Source: Dillenia suffruticosa
Lineage: Eukaryota > Streptophyta > Magnoliopsida > Dilleniales > Dilleniaceae
NCBI GenBank assembly: GCA_033439265.1
Contig: JAVTVX010000009.1
Location: forward strand, 2,035,609 to 2,099,608
Length of the DNA: 64,000 bases
Direction of reading: 5' to 3'
Shown here piece by piece: positions 50,040 through 61,043 of this stretch. Under the pieces are notes generated by a model, which was not told the origin of the DNA, made no database searches, and worked only from the letters and a program-made list of their open reading frames with translations. Numbering within the stretch: position 1 is the stretch's first letter; each line of letters opens with the position of its first letter. Position numbers and translations under genes: made by a program.

Positions 50040-50410
50040 TCTTTACAAAAATTATTTTAAATCTTAGAATTTTAAACATGAGACTAGTTATTAATATCTA
50101 CGGTGTACGCAAATTTTTTAACATTAATATTTTTTTATTTCTGAAACGTTTTAATATATTAAATTAATTATTTATTTATATAAAAATTTTTATATTTTTA
50201 ATAAAACATATTTTATTATCTTAGATTTTTATTATAAAATATGATTATTCTATTATTTTTATAAAATAATTAATATTTACATAACAATCTTTATATTTTT
50301 TATATTTACTCATTTATTTACATTTCTGTCTTATATATTCTTATAAAATATCATTTTCTCTTATTATTTCATATTATTTTTTATTTTTTCATTTCCGTTT
50401 CCATACAACC
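50040..50410 (-). repeat. AT-rich dispersed repeat, copy 3 (reversed)
   Basis: On the minus strand the block order of copies 1 and 2 is recovered: GAAATAATAAGAGAAAATGA, AAATATTAATTATTTTATAA, AATAATCATATTTTATAATA, then TTAATTTAATATATTAAAAC. Confidence 0.7.
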
Positions 50411-50734
50411 AAAATTAATATTAATTTTGTTTGTATTTTTTTTACGCCGTCGTTTTCAAATTCGGGTAAAGGAGAAAAAGTGACAATCAGAATAAAACTT
50501 TTGTGAATACCATAAAAAGACGAATTCTTAGTATTAGTCTATTCATGATATTATGAAGAATTTTAACATAATACTAAATATATGGTCGGGATGATAGTTA
50601 CTTCTGTGGCACTCGGACCACCTCCGACACCGTGGTCGCTAAGTGCAAGAGATTAATATATTCATTAAGGTAATGCCTGATGAAGCTGTATACCATCACC
50701 GTTGGTTTGTGAAATATTAATGTTGATTAATATA

Positions 50735-50900
50735 GTAAGATATGATATTAGATCTTTTAATCAAATTTTTGAGTTCGACTCTTGTTTTGGGTATAGAAAA
50801 AATTATGTTGAGAAGATAGTATTTTTAATGGATCATTGTAAGTTTTGAACCGGATTAATCGAAATGTAAATCTGGATATTGGTTGGTATATCACCACAAA
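50735..50900 (+). repeat. tRNA-derived SINE copy, first subfamily
   Basis: TTAGATCTTTTAATCAAATT, a B box GAGTTCGACTC, AACCGGATTAATCGAAATG and GGATATTGGTTGGTATATC before an A-rich tail. Confidence 0.75.
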
Positions 50901-51840
50901 AAAGAAAAATATTAATGTTGTACTACTAATTTAATGCCCCAAATGTTAAACAGTCTCTTTATTATTTTTTGCAAATTTTTTTTATTATTTCAACTTTCTA
51001 ATTATGAAATCATACTCTTCAAAGAAAAAAAAAGTGTAAATTTCATTTTAAAATCAAATTGCCAATAACACTATTCCTCACTCCTACCCCCACAAGAAAA
51101 CCCAATTAAGAAATCACAATAAAAAAAAAATTAATATAGAAGGATCAAATAATTCAAAACCAAATGAACATAATCAAGTATTAACAAATTTTAAATTTTA
51201 TTAACTTGATTTTAAAGTAATCTTTTTCTAAAAAAATTTGAAGCGTTATGTAAAATTTAATCAATTTGATTATTGATTTATTGATTCGTGTAGCATTACT
51301 CGATTAAAAAACTAAATATTTTGTCAAATTGGATAGGAAATTAAGAGACGTTTGGTTATAGTTTGGTTATAGTGGATCGAAACCAAAAGTCAGATCGAAA
51401 CTCATCTGATTTGTTTTAATTAATAAAATGAAAATATGATTTAAAAATTAAATTCGATTTCTAAAATTCAAATGAACATCATCCCTACATCTTTGATTTC
51501 TGATTTAATTTCGATTATTCAATTAAAAAATGATTTATCAAAGTACAATAATCGAGTTATAGAAGGTGTCCGGTCATTTTTGGATATTTTCATAAAGTTG
51601 TGTGATAAAATAATAATTATAATTTAAATAAAATATTTTATGGTGAGAGGGGAAAAAAAAAAGAGTAAGGGAGAGAAAATTCAAATTCAAGTAGCCAAAA
51701 ATACAAAAGTTGAAAAACAGAGGTATAATGGTGTTGGGCAGAACAGGCCGGCCTTTCGAAGACCACACAAGATTTTGGTCTTCTCCTTCACGGAGAGGAG
51801 CCCTTGACTCTGAGTCAGTCCTCTCCTTCCTCCTCACTCC

Positions 51841-53685
51841 ATGGCGGCAGCAGCAACAACAACAGCAGCAGAAGAAGAGAAAACAATCCAAGAACAACTC
51901 TCTCTTTTAGTCCTCCTCGCAGACAGAGTCCGAAAAGCCGCCGAAGAAGCGACCCCGGCGAAGCCGGAGTGCGGCGACATAGGTCGGCAAGTCGACCGTC
52001 TTTCTCAAATGCTCCGCTCCATCGCCCGAATCGCCACCGCTTCCACCACCGCCTCTCTCTACGACCGTCCGATTCGCCGAATTTCATCCGACGTATCCAA
52101 AAACCTCGACCGTGCCCTGACCCTAATCCGCAAATGCAAGCATTCAAGCGTCCTCCGTCAGGTTTTTTCTATTACCACCTCAGCTGATTTCCGAAAGGTT
52201 TCGAATTTTCTAGAATCTTCAATTGGTGATATGAAATGGTTGTTGTCTATATATGATTCTGATGATGGAACCAACTTGGCTTTACCTCCAATTGCAAGTA
52301 ATGATCCTAATTTATCATGGGTTTGGTCTTATATTGCCTCAATTCATATGGGGAAGAAATTGACTGATCGTGTCGAAGCAGCCAATGAGCTTGCTTCTTT
52401 TGCCAGAGACAATGATAGGACTAAGAAAATGATAATTGAGGAAGGGGGTATTGCCCCATTATTAAAATTATTAAAGGAGGGTGCTTCGTCTGATGCGCAA
52501 ATTGCTGCAGCAAATGCGCTTTGTAATTTGGGGACGGATGAGGAGAAGGTTCAGTTGATTGTTTATGAATTGGGTATTACGATAATCACTCAGGTTTTGG
52601 GTGATTCGCCTATGAAGGTTCAGGTTATGGTGGGGAAGTTGGTGTCAAGGATGGCAGAGTTGAATTCATATGCTCGGGAGGAGTTTGCGAGGGAGAATGT
52701 GATTAGACCACTTGTGACTTTGTTGTCGATGGATATGATTTTGGATGATCCTAAATTACAAGCGGGGAAAACTAGTATTCATTCGTTGGTTCAGATTAAT
52801 AAGCAGTTGGCTAAGGCACCAAATAATGTGCATCATAGTTTGCATTCAAATTCGTCGGGTTCGTTGCATTTAGATGGGAGTGGTAGAGGTGGGTTTCATA
52901 GGAAAGAGAGGGAGAGTGAGTTGCCGGAGACAAAGGTGAACCTTAAGGTGAACTGTGCGGAGGCATTGTGGAAATTGTCGAAGGGGAGTGTTTCGAATAG
53001 TAGGAAGATTACTGAAACAAAGGGTTTGCTTTGTTTGGCGAAGATGATTGAGACAGAGCAAGGGGATTTGCAGTTGAATTGTTTGAATGCCATAATGGAG
53101 ATTGCTGCTGTGGCAGAAACATGTGCTGACCTTAGGCGTGCTGCTTTCAAGACCAGTTCTCCGCCTGCAAAGGCAGTTCTGGATCAGCTTCTTAGAGTGA
53201 TTCAAGAAGAGAGCCTTCCAGCACTTAAAATTCCTGCCATAAAAGCTGTTGGGTCTCTTGCGAGAACTTTTCCTGCAAGGGAAACTAGGATAATTGGTCC
53301 TTTAGTTGCCCAGCTCGGCCATAGGAATCCTGAGGTGGCTACTACAGCAGCTATTGCATTGGGGAAGTTTGTGCATCCGGAAAATTTTCTTCACTTGGAG
53401 CACTCGAAGACAATTATTGAGTTTGATGGAGTTCCTTCTATAGTGAGACTGCTTAGAAGCAGTGATCAGGCCCAAGGGCATGGACTTGTACTGCTCTGCT
53501 ATCTTGCATTACACGTTGGGAACAGCAAGGCTTTGGAACAAGCAAGGGCACTGAGTATTCTGGAGGGGGCAGCACGTTCTGTATCAGCTCAACATCCTGA
53601 GTTGAGAGAATTGTGTGCTAAAGCTATACACCACCTTACACTTTATCAGGCTGGAGCACATCCTCCCAGACCTTATGCCCAGTGA
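51841..53685 (+). CDS. Armadillo-repeat-only (ARO) protein, 614 aa, intronless
   Basis: One uninterrupted frame of 614 residues, matching the length of ARO4-type proteins (Arabidopsis At3g26600). The N-terminus begins MAAAATTTAAEEEKTIQEQL and carries the family's helical region (DRVRKAAEEATPAK, RPIRRISSDVSKNLDRALTL). Armadillo repeats follow from about 180 to 300 (ELASFARDNDRTKKMIIEEG, GIAPLLKLLKEGASSDAQIA) and about 365 to 600 (LKVNCAEALWKLSKGSVSNS, NPEVATTAAIALGKFV). A Ser/His/Gly-rich spacer (about 330-355) separates them. ARO proteins are plant-specific; the characterised member ARO1 works in polar growth of pollen tubes through actin and vesicle traffic. A similar role is inferred. There is no signal peptide or membrane segment. 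The first 100 codons are much richer in G and C than the rest. The start follows a CT-rich leader. Confidence 0.95.
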   Translation: MAAAATTTAAEEEKTIQEQLSLLVLLADRVRKAAEEATPAKPECGDIGRQVDRLSQMLRSIARIATASTTASLYDRPIRRISSDVSKNLDRALTLIRKCKHSSVLRQVFSITTSADFRKVSNFLESSIGDMKWLLSIYDSDDGTNLALPPIASNDPNLSWVWSYIASIHMGKKLTDRVEAANELASFARDNDRTKKMIIEEGGIAPLLKLLKEGASSDAQIAAANALCNLGTDEEKVQLIVYELGITIITQVLGDSPMKVQVMVGKLVSRMAELNSYAREEFARENVIRPLVTLLSMDMILDDPKLQAGKTSIHSLVQINKQLAKAPNNVHHSLHSNSSGSLHLDGSGRGGFHRKERESELPETKVNLKVNCAEALWKLSKGSVSNSRKITETKGLLCLAKMIETEQGDLQLNCLNAIMEIAAVAETCADLRRAAFKTSSPPAKAVLDQLLRVIQEESLPALKIPAIKAVGSLARTFPARETRIIGPLVAQLGHRNPEVATTAAIALGKFVHPENFLHLEHSKTIIEFDGVPSIVRLLRSSDQAQGHGLVLLCYLALHVGNSKALEQARALSILEGAARSVSAQHPELRELCAKAIHHLTLYQAGAHPPRPYAQ

Positions 53686-56000
53686 CCAAACTTTTCATAG
53701 TTAAAATCAGTTGTTTGTTTTATTTTATTGTAACATAAATTGAATGGATTCATACTTTATTGTGGACATGATCTGGGATGGTTGAGGATATCAATTTATC
53801 ATCACAGAGATGTGTTGATGCACTTTGATATAGATGTGTGTAGATTGGAATATGCATCTGCTACTGGTCGGTAGTTGCCCATAAGTTGTAAGATTTAAGT
53901 TGTAATGTTAATGAAAGCTGAGGCTGATTCTGTTCCATTCAGCTCTGTTATGTGTTTTCTCTCTCTTGTATTTCTTTCTTAATTCTCTACAGGCAGTGAT
54001 TTCATTATATGCAGCCTAAGCAGTGGTGACCTGCAAATGGATTTTATCTCTTGTAATTTTTGGGATTCTTCAAGAGTTCAATGTAAGTATTCTGACTGAT
54101 TGATTGAATTTCGACATTGCTCTTTTAGTTTTGATCATATTCTTGTCTCATTTTAGCCGCTAATTCTCTGACGATATCTACAAATTTCAGTCAGCCTTGT
54201 TTGTTTTGTTGTAGTTAACATTGCTGCTGGTAGACATCTAGGTCAAGCAACATGCTTACTTTTTATTCATTGCTTGGCAGCCGAAAAATGATGCTCTCAG
54301 ATTTTGGATCTCCTCATTGTTTGCTAAGTAAGGGCTTTATTGTGAAAACATGAGTTCAATTAGGAATTCTTCCAGAGTTCCAGGATTGAGAAGTTGGATT
54401 GTGGTGGGTCTGACAAACTCTAGCTTGTATCTCCTGCAATTCTTCATTCTTTTGTCCTATCTTTTTAGTTATGTGGATTTCGCATTTGAAAATCTAGCAT
54501 TTCAAAGGAATTTGGAATTTGATAAAGTACTTAAATTATGGCATTGCATACTCAGGGCGCTCCATCTCTTATTTAAGACATTTGAAAACACTCTCTTTCT
54601 TCCCTCTGTTGGCTGCATGTACACTTCATTGTCAACCTAATGAACTTCAACCTTAGGTACCCCCTTACAGATTTGTAGTTTGATCTTCCCTCAAAATTGT
54701 TATGACTGCTGTCGGGTCGGTGTGTAAGTTAGAGAAGAAAAGTTGCCAAAGATGGTTTTATACTGTGAAGCATATTACTCTGGAACTACAAAAGTGCAAT
54801 ATAGTCGATGTATTATAACTCAACTGGCACTGCTTCTATTTTCCCCCCTTTCATCTTAAAAGTCTTGAGTTTGAGTTTTCCTATGTGCAAAAAAAAAAAA
54901 AAAAAAAAGTAATATGACAAGAATAAATAGGGTAAAATGAAGAATTGGATAATTGATCTATAAAAAATAGAAGAGGGAGCAGGGAAGCTAGATAACATTC
55001 ACTAGCAAATGCAGGTTTTTTGTTTTCTGTTTTTGTTTTCTGTTTTTGTTTTTGTTTTTGTTTTTGTTTTTTTTTTTTACTAAAAAGGGTTACCATTTTA
55101 TTAGCTTCTATTTTTTGACCTCTATCACATAATCTTATTTGCTAACCTCATTCGTCTTAGCCCTTGAAAGATCCAACAATCCTTTCAAAATTATGTTTAG
55201 GTTTTATTTTATTTTATTTTATTTTATTGCCAATTTGTGAAATTTTGCTTAATAATAATAGAAAGCATGTGGGCATGCTGGCATGCTGGAGTGGACATCA
55301 GGTAGAACTAGATATCAAGTGGGCTCTGCCTGTGCGGGTTTGAATCCTGCCGCTTATGTATGCTAATTTGGATTTCGTCATTGTAATAATTGAATTTTTT
55401 TTTTTTTGGCTCAAATTTTCACTACACATACAAATCCAAGCTCAAATCTAGATTTGATACCGTTGCCCCACACCAACTCAAAGTTCGGCATCTGGTCCAA
55501 ATAATTGCTTAGAGCATGAGAAATGGCATTTGATTCATGCTCAGATCTAAAATTAACAAGAGACTAAAAATAGAATTATGTCAAAAAAATAGATTAATTA
55601 AACCTATTTTTTTTTTTAAATAACAAAATTAAAGTACAAATGATTTGTTACATATATTGATTTCCAGTTTTCTATCATAAAAAAAAAGGTGAATCACAGT
55701 CTAACATGTTATATCTCTTGTTGTTCAACATCATTAAAAAATGTCAGATGTTTTTTAAGAAAGCGTGAATTGTCAACAAAAAGTAAACAAAATTATTTTT
55801 TTTTCTTTTTTAATTATAGCCCGATTACAAAAATTCGAAAAAAATAATTGGGATAATCCCAAATTTCAAAAATTTTGAACAAAGAAAGTCCCAAGTGGAC
55901 CTTGAGGATCTTTAAACGTGGAAAGCAGTTGATGCGAGTGCTATTGATCAACATCTGGGAAACACCAATTTAGTCCACCTGCAATTCCTTCCAAGTTCCA
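53686..56000. other. ARO 3' region and spacer
   Basis: 53686-54110 is probably the 3' untranslated region, being T-rich with no repeats. 54340-54640 has a chance open frame. A20-type run near 54889, hexamer TTTTTG repeats (55020-55075), pentamer TTTTA repeats (55203-55227), a tRNA-Ser pseudogene (55269-55358) and T/A-rich sequence after it. No gene recognised. Confidence 0.45.
55269..55358 (+). pseudogene. tRNA-Ser(AGA) pseudogene
   Basis: Reads like plant tRNA-Ser(AGA): 5' acceptor GTGGGCATGC, D-arm remnant TGGAGTGGACATCAGG, anticodon arm AACTAGATATC with AGA in the loop, variable arm GTGGGCTCTGCC, then TGCGGGTTTGAATCCTGC as the T arm. GGCATGCT is duplicated in tandem after the acceptor stem, the acceptor stem no longer pairs well at its 3' side, and the T loop has TTTGAATC. 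A poly-T run follows at 55396. It is probably dead, or the head of a SINE-like copy. Confidence 0.65.
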
Positions 56001-57480
56001 AGAGCTAGCCTAGACTTTCTGGTAGAAAGTAGTGTATCTTGAAACTGTAAGTTAAAAACTGGCATCGGCACTCATGAAGCCATTGATGTTCACTAAAAAA
56101 CTGGAGGTGAAAGCCAGATCTTGCTGATTCTTGGATCGACTTGCTGCGGTAGTTCAGGTCTATCCAGATCACGGATGCTATATAGCAATCTCGTCTGTAA
56201 AAGCGGGGGGAAGAGACATACTATTCTTTCCAGCAAGCCCGGAAGAAAAGAGTGCACAGAAGTCGGAAGAGATTCATGAGTGTCAGAATTACAATGCAAT
56301 GTATCCGCCACATGCTTAGCAAAAGTTTAAGAAAGCACTTCTATGCCCCAACATAAATAATTTTAGGATCGAAAACAGATGGGTGTGGTCACAAGTGTTA
56401 CATTTCACAGCTGGGTTTATGTTATTCAATTTGAGATTTCATTTTGTGCAAGTTTTGCCTCTTATAATGTGATTCCTATGCTTATTGGGACACGAGCAGC
56501 TGTTGGGACAACCACTGGCAGAGGGGAGCTTCTGGTGCTGAAGGCTCTAAGTCCTACTTTCAGAGTAATAAACCTGACAACCACTAGGATTGGCAACTTA
56601 ACGGCGAAGCAATTCTTTTCTTGCCAAATTACTCCTGTTTCTGCATTTGTGAGCTATTCTCAAAAGAGATCCTTCTAGTGCAGAAATATCCCGTGAAGAG
56701 TTCATCTGGGTGGCTCTGGAGAACTTTTCTCGCTAGGGAAACCAAGCTTAGTCATCTATCTTGGTCATCAGCAAGGACTTTTTTTTCTTGCACTACATGA
56801 TCAGCAAGCAAGGGGGAAAGAAAGGACTCCTGTTTCCTTATTTGACAGCCCAGTAGGTCCTTTGTTCCTTATTGTGAACTCCTCATCCCTCGAACCTGCC
56901 AACTGTGCTGGAGAGAACTACAAAATCTTATTACTGGCTAAACCTTAATCAGTGAATCAACATACATTAATATTCGGTTGCTTGATGATGATCAATTCTT
57001 CTGCATCAAAGCTAGCTCTTCACGATGACTAGATGCAGAACAGGATAGTGGAAGAGTTGAGCTGAAGATTCAAACTTGCACTCGGACTCGCATAGACCAA
57101 TTTAGATGAAACTGAGTGATGACAATAAGCTTTCAAACCAACAAGCTTGTTTTTATGCCAAACATCCAAATTTGTGATTTTGATTGTATTTCTTTCCCAC
57201 CTAATCATCTTTGCTTGTCTGTGGCCATTAGTATAATTTCCACCACAGTCTAATAAAAGTATCAAGAAGCAAGCTGTTTTGTCTGTTATGTCAAAATGCT
57301 CTTGCACCCATCTTCCTCAAGGGTTGGTCATTTCTGGTCTTACTGCTTTAAGCAATCTGTCTTGAAAGATTTGGTAGTCTTTTATCTTGTTGCTAACTTC
57401 TAGAAAAACAGGCCTATTTACTGAATAGCTATCCAATGAACAATTTGTGCCTTGACACCAAATTATGAACTCTGTCATTA
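56001..57480. other. Unassigned, less AT-rich stretch
   Basis: Composition is closer to that of transcribed sequence than of the nearby spacers, but no reading frame on either strand shows a recognisable domain or consistent splice pattern. It may be a non-coding transcript or an old gene relic. Confidence 0.3.
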
Positions 57481-57483
<3 letters not shown>

Positions 57484-57515
<32 letters not shown>

Positions 57516-57531
57516 ATATAATATATATATT

Positions 57532-57571
<40 letters not shown>
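57484..57571. repeat. Compound GT/AT/GA microsatellite
   Basis: GT units (57484-57513), then a short TA-rich link, then GA units (57533-57571). Three dinucleotide types lie back to back. Confidence 0.95.
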
Positions 57572-57573
<2 letters not shown>

Positions 57574-57894
57574 ATAAAAGAAATGGTAGTCAATAGTTTT
57601 GGCTGAATGTTGATGAATGGTGGGAAAAACTTACAACTTACGTATCGTCAAATTCATAACTCGTGTAAGTAGTAAGCAATTAATATCCATAGACAATTAT
57701 GGAAATTCTCAAGACATGGGTTGATCCAGAAGTTCTTGAATTTTTTATTTTCAAATTAAAAGATATTTTCATATGAAAGGCCAAGCAATTTTATTTTGAA
57801 TTTTTTTTCCAAGAAAAATTCCTTAAAAAATATTGTTCTTTAAATAATAAAACTACATTTTTCTTATTCAAAGTGACCTTGTACTGACTCGGTA

Positions 57895-58110
57895 CAATCT
57901 TCTTCTTTATGCAAGAAACGTCGGGAAAATGTGTTATTAGTGACGTTTTTTTTTGTAGAAAACGTCACCACAAATTAAATATGCGTAAAAATTAAAGATG
58001 GTAGATAATATTTTTTACCATGGCGACATTTATTAAAGAAACATCGGAAAAAAATATAAAAATATCTTGCTCTATCCCAATTTTTTCATCACAAATGTCG
58101 GCAATCTATT
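57895..58110. mobile_element. Possible CACTA (En/Spm) subterminal fragment
   Basis: AACGTCGGGAAAATGTG, GTGACGTTTTTTTTTGTAG, AAAACGTCACCACAAATTAA, GGCGACATTTATTAAAGAAA and AAATGTCGGCAATC place short ACGTCG/CGACGT-like motifs in both orientations. This is the pattern of CACTA element subterminal regions. No CACTA end or transposase is seen. Confidence 0.4.
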
Positions 58111-58604
58111 TCTCAACTTAAATTTTTGCCCTAAATTTAAAACTCATAAGTCCTTTGTATATCAGACTATGTTTTGTTTACAAGCAAAGGGGGTGATGGG
58201 TTGAAACAAAAGTTGCACCATTTTTTGGATGTTACGATAAATATTTATATCCGTTATAAAATGTTTAATTTGAATTATAAGTGTTATTTTTAAAATAAAC
58301 TCATTAATTTTTATAAAATATTTTCTTTAACTACATTTGAATCGAAAATTATAAAATTATAAAATATGGATGTGATATCCTTCTAAAAATCACCACAATA
58401 GTCTTGGAATGTAGTAGAAATTCAACATCACATATCAAACACCATGCCTTGCAGCCTAGACATAAAAAACAGCATCTTTTTAAGGAAATGTGACCTACTC
58501 TCCTACTACTAGAAACTTCTTCCAACAGGAATGTAGTAGCTGCATGCCAGATGTTTTCCTTAGGCTTCAGCCTGTCCTACATATTGTGAGTACCCATGTG
58601 AACA

Positions 58605-58733
58605 CCCCCCCCCCCCCAACACACATCTTCCTAAATCAATCATCAGAATCATATATCAGTTTAAAGTCCTTAAAATAAAGACACCCAAGATTAAGATTAT
58701 CCCTTCAGCCCCCCCCCCTCCAAAAAAAAAAAA
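58605..58733. repeat. Poly-C runs and C10..A12 junction
   Basis: C13 at 58605-58617, then C10-T-CC followed by A12 at 58709-58733, the reverse orientation of the T-run/G-run junctions elsewhere. Confidence 0.8.
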
Positions 58734-58812
58734 ACAAAATGAAAGAAACACAATAAATGTTCATGGTTGTTCTGTCATTCTATAGACATTAAGGGGTATT
58801 CGGGAGAAATTT

Positions 58813-58862
58813 ATCGTCTAAAATTTTTTAAAAATTCTTTTAATAATAAAATTTTAGACGAT
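58813..58862. repeat. Perfect 15-bp inverted repeat (hairpin)
   Basis: ATCGTCTAAAATTTT at 58813-58827 and its exact reverse complement at 58848-58862 are separated by 20 AT-rich bases. It could be the core of a small foldback element. Confidence 0.85.
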
Positions 58863-59303
58863 CAAAATATATTTTAATCATTATCCAATGATTATCATTT
58901 CTATAAATATTCATAATAAGGAAAATGATATCACATAAGATAAGACAGATTGGTCTAGTCATCTACGAGGGAGACTGAGAATTCTCAATATGCACAATAA
59001 AAAGAATTGTGGACCACTAAAAATTTGTATTCACTCATGTAAATGTATTATTACAACTTTCTTAGGAGGAGATCAAAATACAAAAATTGAAGGAAAAAAA
59101 AAGTTCAGAAGTGATGACTCGAAAGTGACATCAGTTTCCCTTTATTACAAGACCTGTGAAAAAATGAAGGAAAAAAAATTAAAAATCCTCAGCCCAAACC
59201 ATTTTAGTAGAAATTCCCTGTACTATTAACATATTGGTATGTTTTGTGTAGTGAGAAAGAGAGAGAGAGAAAGGGAGAGAAAATGAAGTTACATTTTTTC
59301 CCC

Positions 59304-60767
59304 TCAAATGTGGTGAAAGACATCAAAATTTGCAGCAGAGAGATCGTCGGAAAGTGATGTTAAAGGGTAGCTACTGAACTCGTCTGAATTATTATGGTTT
59401 TGCATCTGTTCTTCATGCCAAGGACTTGTCTTCAATCCTTCTTCATAATTGACTCCATTGAACTGATAACGGAGCGAAGACTCAAACTTGTTTTCTGAAT
59501 GCCACGAAAAACCTGCATTTTCCACCAACGTAATACCATTGTTGTTGGTCATATGAAATCCTCCACTGTGACCGTAAATGTTTGAACTGTTACTTGAAGT
59601 CTCCTTTGCTTCATTCATGAACATTGAATTGTCAGAGAAATCTGTCTGCTCAAAATTAGTAAAACTCCCAGAGAATTCCAAGTTTGGATTTGGCTCAAAT
59701 TGGTTTTGAATTTGGTGGAACTGAAGTTGAGGATTTGAATTACTTGGAATTGGGTCAATCCCTGGTTGGAATTCAAAATATGGTGAAGAATCAAAGATGG
59801 GTTTGTTCAAAAAATGCTCCCTTGAAGCTTGATTCAATTCACCACCCACATAATATCCTGACTCACTGAGGATAAAACCTTGTTCAAAATCAGCTGAATT
59901 TGAGGAATTTGCAATTCCACTCGATTGAAATGAAGGAATTGAAGCTTTGTCTGTACGATTCTTCTCTTCTTTCATTTCCATGTTGCACAAAGGCTTGTGC
60001 GTATTTGGATCAATTCCTTGCTTCATTAGCTTCTTCTTCAAACATGAATTCCAGAAATTCTTAATCTCATTGTCTGTTCTTCCTGGTAATTGTGCTGCAA
60101 TTTGTGCCCACCTGCAAGTTTTCAACAAAATATCAAATTTTCGTCAAAACCCATTTCAAATTTTCCATTAAAGATCACATTTTTATCACAAACTTCAAAT
60201 CCTAAAGAGTACCCTTTTTAAATTTGAACTAAAATCGCATTTTCAACATCAGCTTAAGAACTAATGAATACAAATTTCAAATTTCCTGTCAAAGATCACA
60301 AATTATGTCTTTTTTTTTTTTTTGAATACCCATTTCACTCTTCCAACCAAAGAGCACATTTTTTACTATTGTATGCACAGGAACAAAGATATTTGTATAG
60401 ACCTATTGCCAAGATCTTTGTGAAGACTAATAATGAGATCCTCCTCTTGTTGTGAGAACATTCCTCTCTTAAGATCTGGTCTCAAGTAATTTATCCATCT
60501 TAATCTGCAACTCTTTCCACACCTTTGTAAACCTGCACAAAAAAAAAAAAAAAAAAAAAAAAATCAGTCGGATTTTGTTAAATTGGAAGATGAATATGTT
60601 AGAATGTTGAAGAAGAAGAAGAAGAAGAATTTACCAGCATGTTTAGGAACTGAACTCCAACATCCAACACCAAATCTAGTAATGTGATTGAAGAGTTTCT
60701 CATCTTCTTCAGGAGACCAAAGACCTTTTCTTAGCTTTTGCTTTAAACAACATGAATGTCTACCCAT
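59304..60767 (-). CDS. R2R3-MYB transcription factor, 356 aa (MYB61/50/55/86-like)
   Basis: Three exons on the minus strand, 60767-60635, 60532-60403 and 60111-59304, with GT-AG junctions in the positions typical of R2R3-MYB genes, give 356 residues. The opening [20 protein letters not shown] is that of the MYB61/50/55/86 group. R2 has Trp17, Trp37 and Trp57; R3 has Phe70, Trp89 and Trp108, with [20 protein letters not shown]. It binds DNA as a nuclear transcription factor; relatives control secondary wall, lignin, stomata or carbon allocation, and the exact target here is inference. The bHLH-binding signature of R3 is absent, so it probably works without a bHLH partner. The C-terminal half is rich in Asn, Ser, Gln and Phe and ends [20 protein letters not shown], which looks like an activation region. 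A poly-T/poly-A tract lies in intron 1. The start at 60767 is fixed by the conserved N-terminus. Confidence 0.95.
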
Positions 60768-60891
60768 GATTTTTCTTTTGTCTGCTTTATTTTTTCTCTG
60801 CAACAGAAGACTGCAGAGGAAAAGAGAATCGAAAGAGGAAGCTAGTTTGAGAACTTGAATGTGTGATATGAAAGTTGTGTGTGTAAGCAAA

Positions 60892-60899
60892 TATTTATA
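60892..60899 (-). promoter_or_regulatory. TATA box of the MYB gene
   Basis: TATAAATA on the minus strand, 125 bases before the start codon, predicts a leader of about 95 bases. A GA/CT microsatellite lies upstream at 61003-61042. Confidence 0.55.
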
Positions 60900-60999
60900 T
60901 GTATATTTCTTTATATGAAGTGTGTAAGTTGAGAAAAATGAAAAATAAATTTTTGATCATTTAAAGAGAAGAAGAGTTAAGTCATACTTAGACTTCAAG

Positions 61000-61043
<44 letters not shown>

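Larger units (their letters stand above)
48716..51840. other. Spacer between the amine oxidase and ARO genes
   Basis: 48716-48920 is likely 3' untranslated sequence. A partial SINE (48930-49025), a 172-bp tandem duplication (49111-49430), a worn SINE-like stretch (49545-49720), a T18 run (49866-49883), the third AT-rich dispersed repeat (50040-50410, reversed) and a SINE (50735-50900) follow. 51340-51560 (GAGACGTTTGGTTATAGTTT) could be a small MITE, but its ends are not clear. The ARO leader begins near 51700. Confidence 0.45.

Noticed and set aside
51815-52147. Open frame on the minus strand across the start of the ARO gene
   Set aside because: It is the antisense shadow of GC-rich ARO codons; Arg- and Leu-rich composition and no family.
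52870-53205. Two overlapping minus frames inside the ARO gene
   Set aside because: Shadow frames of the armadillo region; the plus frame is continuous and conserved.
56093-57307. Possible genes in the less AT-rich stretch at 56-57.3 kb
   Set aside because: Frames on both strands are short and show no motif or consistent splicing, so only an unassigned region is reported.
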